Source: Acidimicrobiia bacterium
GTDB lineage: Bacteria; Acidobacteriota; Terriglobia; Bryobacterales; Bryobacteraceae
Reading direction: 5' to 3'
Assembly (NCBI GenBank): GCA_016871315.1
Contig: VFZE01000051.1
Span: 1 to 37,007 of the forward strand
Length of the DNA stretch: 37,007 nt
The translations under genes were made by a program, and so were the position numbers. This document shows positions 36,409-37,007 of this stretch, in pieces; position 1 is the first letter of the stretch, and every line of letters starts with the position of its first letter. Below the pieces are notes generated by a model, which made no database searches, was not told the origin of the DNA, and worked only from the letters and a program-made list of their open reading frames with translations.

Positions 36409-36436
36409 CACTCCTGGTCTAGACACGGGCTGCTAG
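36409..36436 (-). repeat. Right terminal inverted repeat
   Basis: Reverse copy of the left arm; on the minus strand it begins CTAGCAGCCCGTGTCT. The minus-strand CTAG at 36436-36433 contains the dut stop codon. Confidence 0.85.
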
Positions 36437-36864
36437 CGCCCCGAAGAGCCGAACCCGCCCGCTCCCCGCACGCTCTCGTTCAACACCCCTTCTTCCCACT
36501 CCACCGCCTCGTAGCGCGCGATCACCATCTGGGCGATACGGTCCCCCTTCTTCACCTCGTACGCCGTCCGCCCCAGGTTCAGCAGGATCACGCGAATCTC
36601 TCCGCGATAGCCCGGATCAATCGTGGCGGGCGCGTTTGGCAGCGTGATCGCATGCTTCAGCGCCAGCCCGCTTCGAGGCCGCACCTGCGCCTCATAGCCC
36701 GCGGGCAGCTCCATGGCCAGCCCCGTCGGCACCGCTTGCGGAACCCCTGGCTCCAACACCGCCGCTTCCACCGCGTGCAGATCCATCCCCGCGTCCTCTC
36801 CCGGTCCGTGCGCATACCTCGGCACGATTGCCTCCGGATGCAGCTTCTGAATTCGGAATCTCAT
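36433..36864 (-). CDS. dut: dUTP diphosphatase (dUTPase)
   Basis: Hydrolyses dUTP to dUMP and pyrophosphate, keeping uracil out of DNA and supplying dUMP for thymidylate synthesis; trimeric, cytoplasmic. The 143-aa protein has all five motifs: AGMDLHA (I), [12 protein letters not shown] (II), [16 protein letters not shown] (III, catalytic Asp), [10 protein letters not shown] (IV) and [10 protein letters not shown] (V, Phe that stacks on uracil). The start ATG overlaps, as CATG, an ATG of the divergent gene to the right, which resembles thyX and would use the dUMP. The stop sits in the right repeat of the MITE-like element. Confidence 0.97.
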   Translation of the reverse strand: MRFRIQKLHPEAIVPRYAHGPGEDAGMDLHAVEAAVLEPGVPQAVPTGLAMELPAGYEAQVRPRSGLALKHAITLPNAPATIDPGYRGEIRVILLNLGRTAYEVKKGDRIAQMVIARYEAVEWEEGVLNESVRGAGGFGSSGR

Positions 36865-36889
36865 GCGAATCCGCTATCATAGCCTTTTC

Positions 36890-37007
36890 GTGGATTCTTC
36901 CCAACCCAAACGCGTGCTCACCGTGGCCGGCGTGCCACCGGAAAAATGCGCTTACGCCCTGGCCCGCTACAGCCGCTCTCCTGATTCCATCCGCGACTCC
37001 ATCGAAT
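36890..37007 (+). CDS. thyX: Probable FAD-dependent thymidylate synthase ThyX, N-terminus only
   Basis: The gene runs off the right edge; 39 codons are present. It reads VDSSQPKRVLTVAGVPPEKC, then AYALARYSRSPDSIRDSIE. The VPPExxAxAxAxxSRSP pattern is like the N-terminus of ThyX-type thymidylate synthases, flavoenzymes that methylate dUMP to dTMP. Position head-to-head with dut supports this. Start: GTG 36890, or ATG 36863 in the same frame, which would overlap the dut start as CATG. Neither has a ribosome site. The ThyX signature RHRxxSxNExS would lie outside the window, so the call is tentative. Confidence 0.55.
   Translation, partial: MDSSQPKRVLTVAGVPPEKCAYALARYSRSPDSIRDSIE

Larger units (their letters stand above)
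36161..36436. mobile_element. MITE-like element with terminal inverted repeats and CTAG ends
   Basis: A 276-base block whose first and last 28 bases are inverted copies with one mismatch (A at 36178 against a G:C pair on the other arm). Each end is CTAG followed inward by CAGCCCGTGTCT. Inside are further inverted repeats: CAACGGTTTGC (36198-36208) with its complement (36280-36290), and GCGGGACA (36226-36233) with its complement (36348-36355). No credible gene lies inside. The outer CTAGs complete the stop codons of lptB (left) and dut (right), as expected for a 4-base target duplication. A non-autonomous transposon is the best reading; a very large bidirectional terminator or structured RNA is the alternative. 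Confidence 0.65.

Noticed and set aside
36175-36426. 83-codon minus-strand open frame inside the MITE-like element
   Set aside because: Runs through the inverted repeats, has no ribosome site or transposase motif, and is best explained as chance reading of a structured non-coding element.

Overview
The window is GC-rich, densely coded bacterial chromosome. It most likely comes from an Acidobacteriota of the Bryobacterales/Solibacter type. Supporting signs are a repeat-like C-terminal domain known from Solibacter proteins (intact at the end of a secreted hydrolase near 20.0-20.7 kb, broken at 31.3-31.7 kb), a small protein with the AANRxNA-STGPRT motif at the left edge, a carboxypeptidase-regulatory TonB receptor, a DUF1501 + planctomycete-type cytochrome pair, and a two-membrane cell envelope (LptC/LptA/LptB). 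The taxonomic call is inference from gene content; no rRNA or tRNA gene was seen.

Layout. 0-5.2 kb: partial STGPRT protein, an apparent gene remnant, then a tight + strand operon of aroB, menG/ubiE, a membrane zinc-ribbon protein and a large flavin/polyferredoxin membrane fusion, with ATGA overlaps at two of the three junctions. 5.2-7.6 kb: four small exported proteins on the - strand (DUF2911, ThuA-like, a beta-carbonic-anhydrase-like protein, an NTF2-like protein). 7.7-15.9 kb (- strand): a frame-broken remnant, DUF1501, a PSCyt1/DUF1549/DUF1553 cytochrome, a FecA-like TonB receptor with a recognisable promoter and inverted-repeat operator, and a Tat-exported Gfo/Idh/MocA oxidoreductase. 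15.9-22 kb: methyltransferase, LytS-type histidine kinase, divergent ribA, a secreted GHL10-type hydrolase and a divergent Nramp-family transporter.

22-29.5 kb: an exported TonB-C protein and a chemoreceptor downstream of a possible sigma-28 promoter; a three-gene glycan/lipid operon (GT2 polyprenyl-type glycosyltransferase, FAD oxidoreductase, NodB deacetylase); a class-C-like serine hydrolase; a double-BON protein with a clear intrinsic terminator. 29.6-31.8 kb is a scar region: an AbiE toxin-antitoxin pair whose toxin is cut to about half length, then half a Solibacter C-terminal domain with no parent gene. 31.8-37 kb: SDR and DsbA-like genes, an LptC-LptA fusion followed by lptB, and dut facing a partial gene that resembles the start of thyX.

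The most striking non-coding object is a 276-bp element at 36161-36436 with 28-bp terminal inverted repeats (one mismatch). It sits exactly between the convergent lptB and dut genes. Both ends read CTAG, and each CTAG supplies the stop codon of the flanking gene. This looks like a MITE that duplicated a CTAG target formerly shared by both stop codons. Other points for follow-up are the permuted flavoprotein fusion, the GT2-FAD-NodB operon, the Nramp homologue lacking both metal-site motifs, and the secreted carbonic-anhydrase-like protein.
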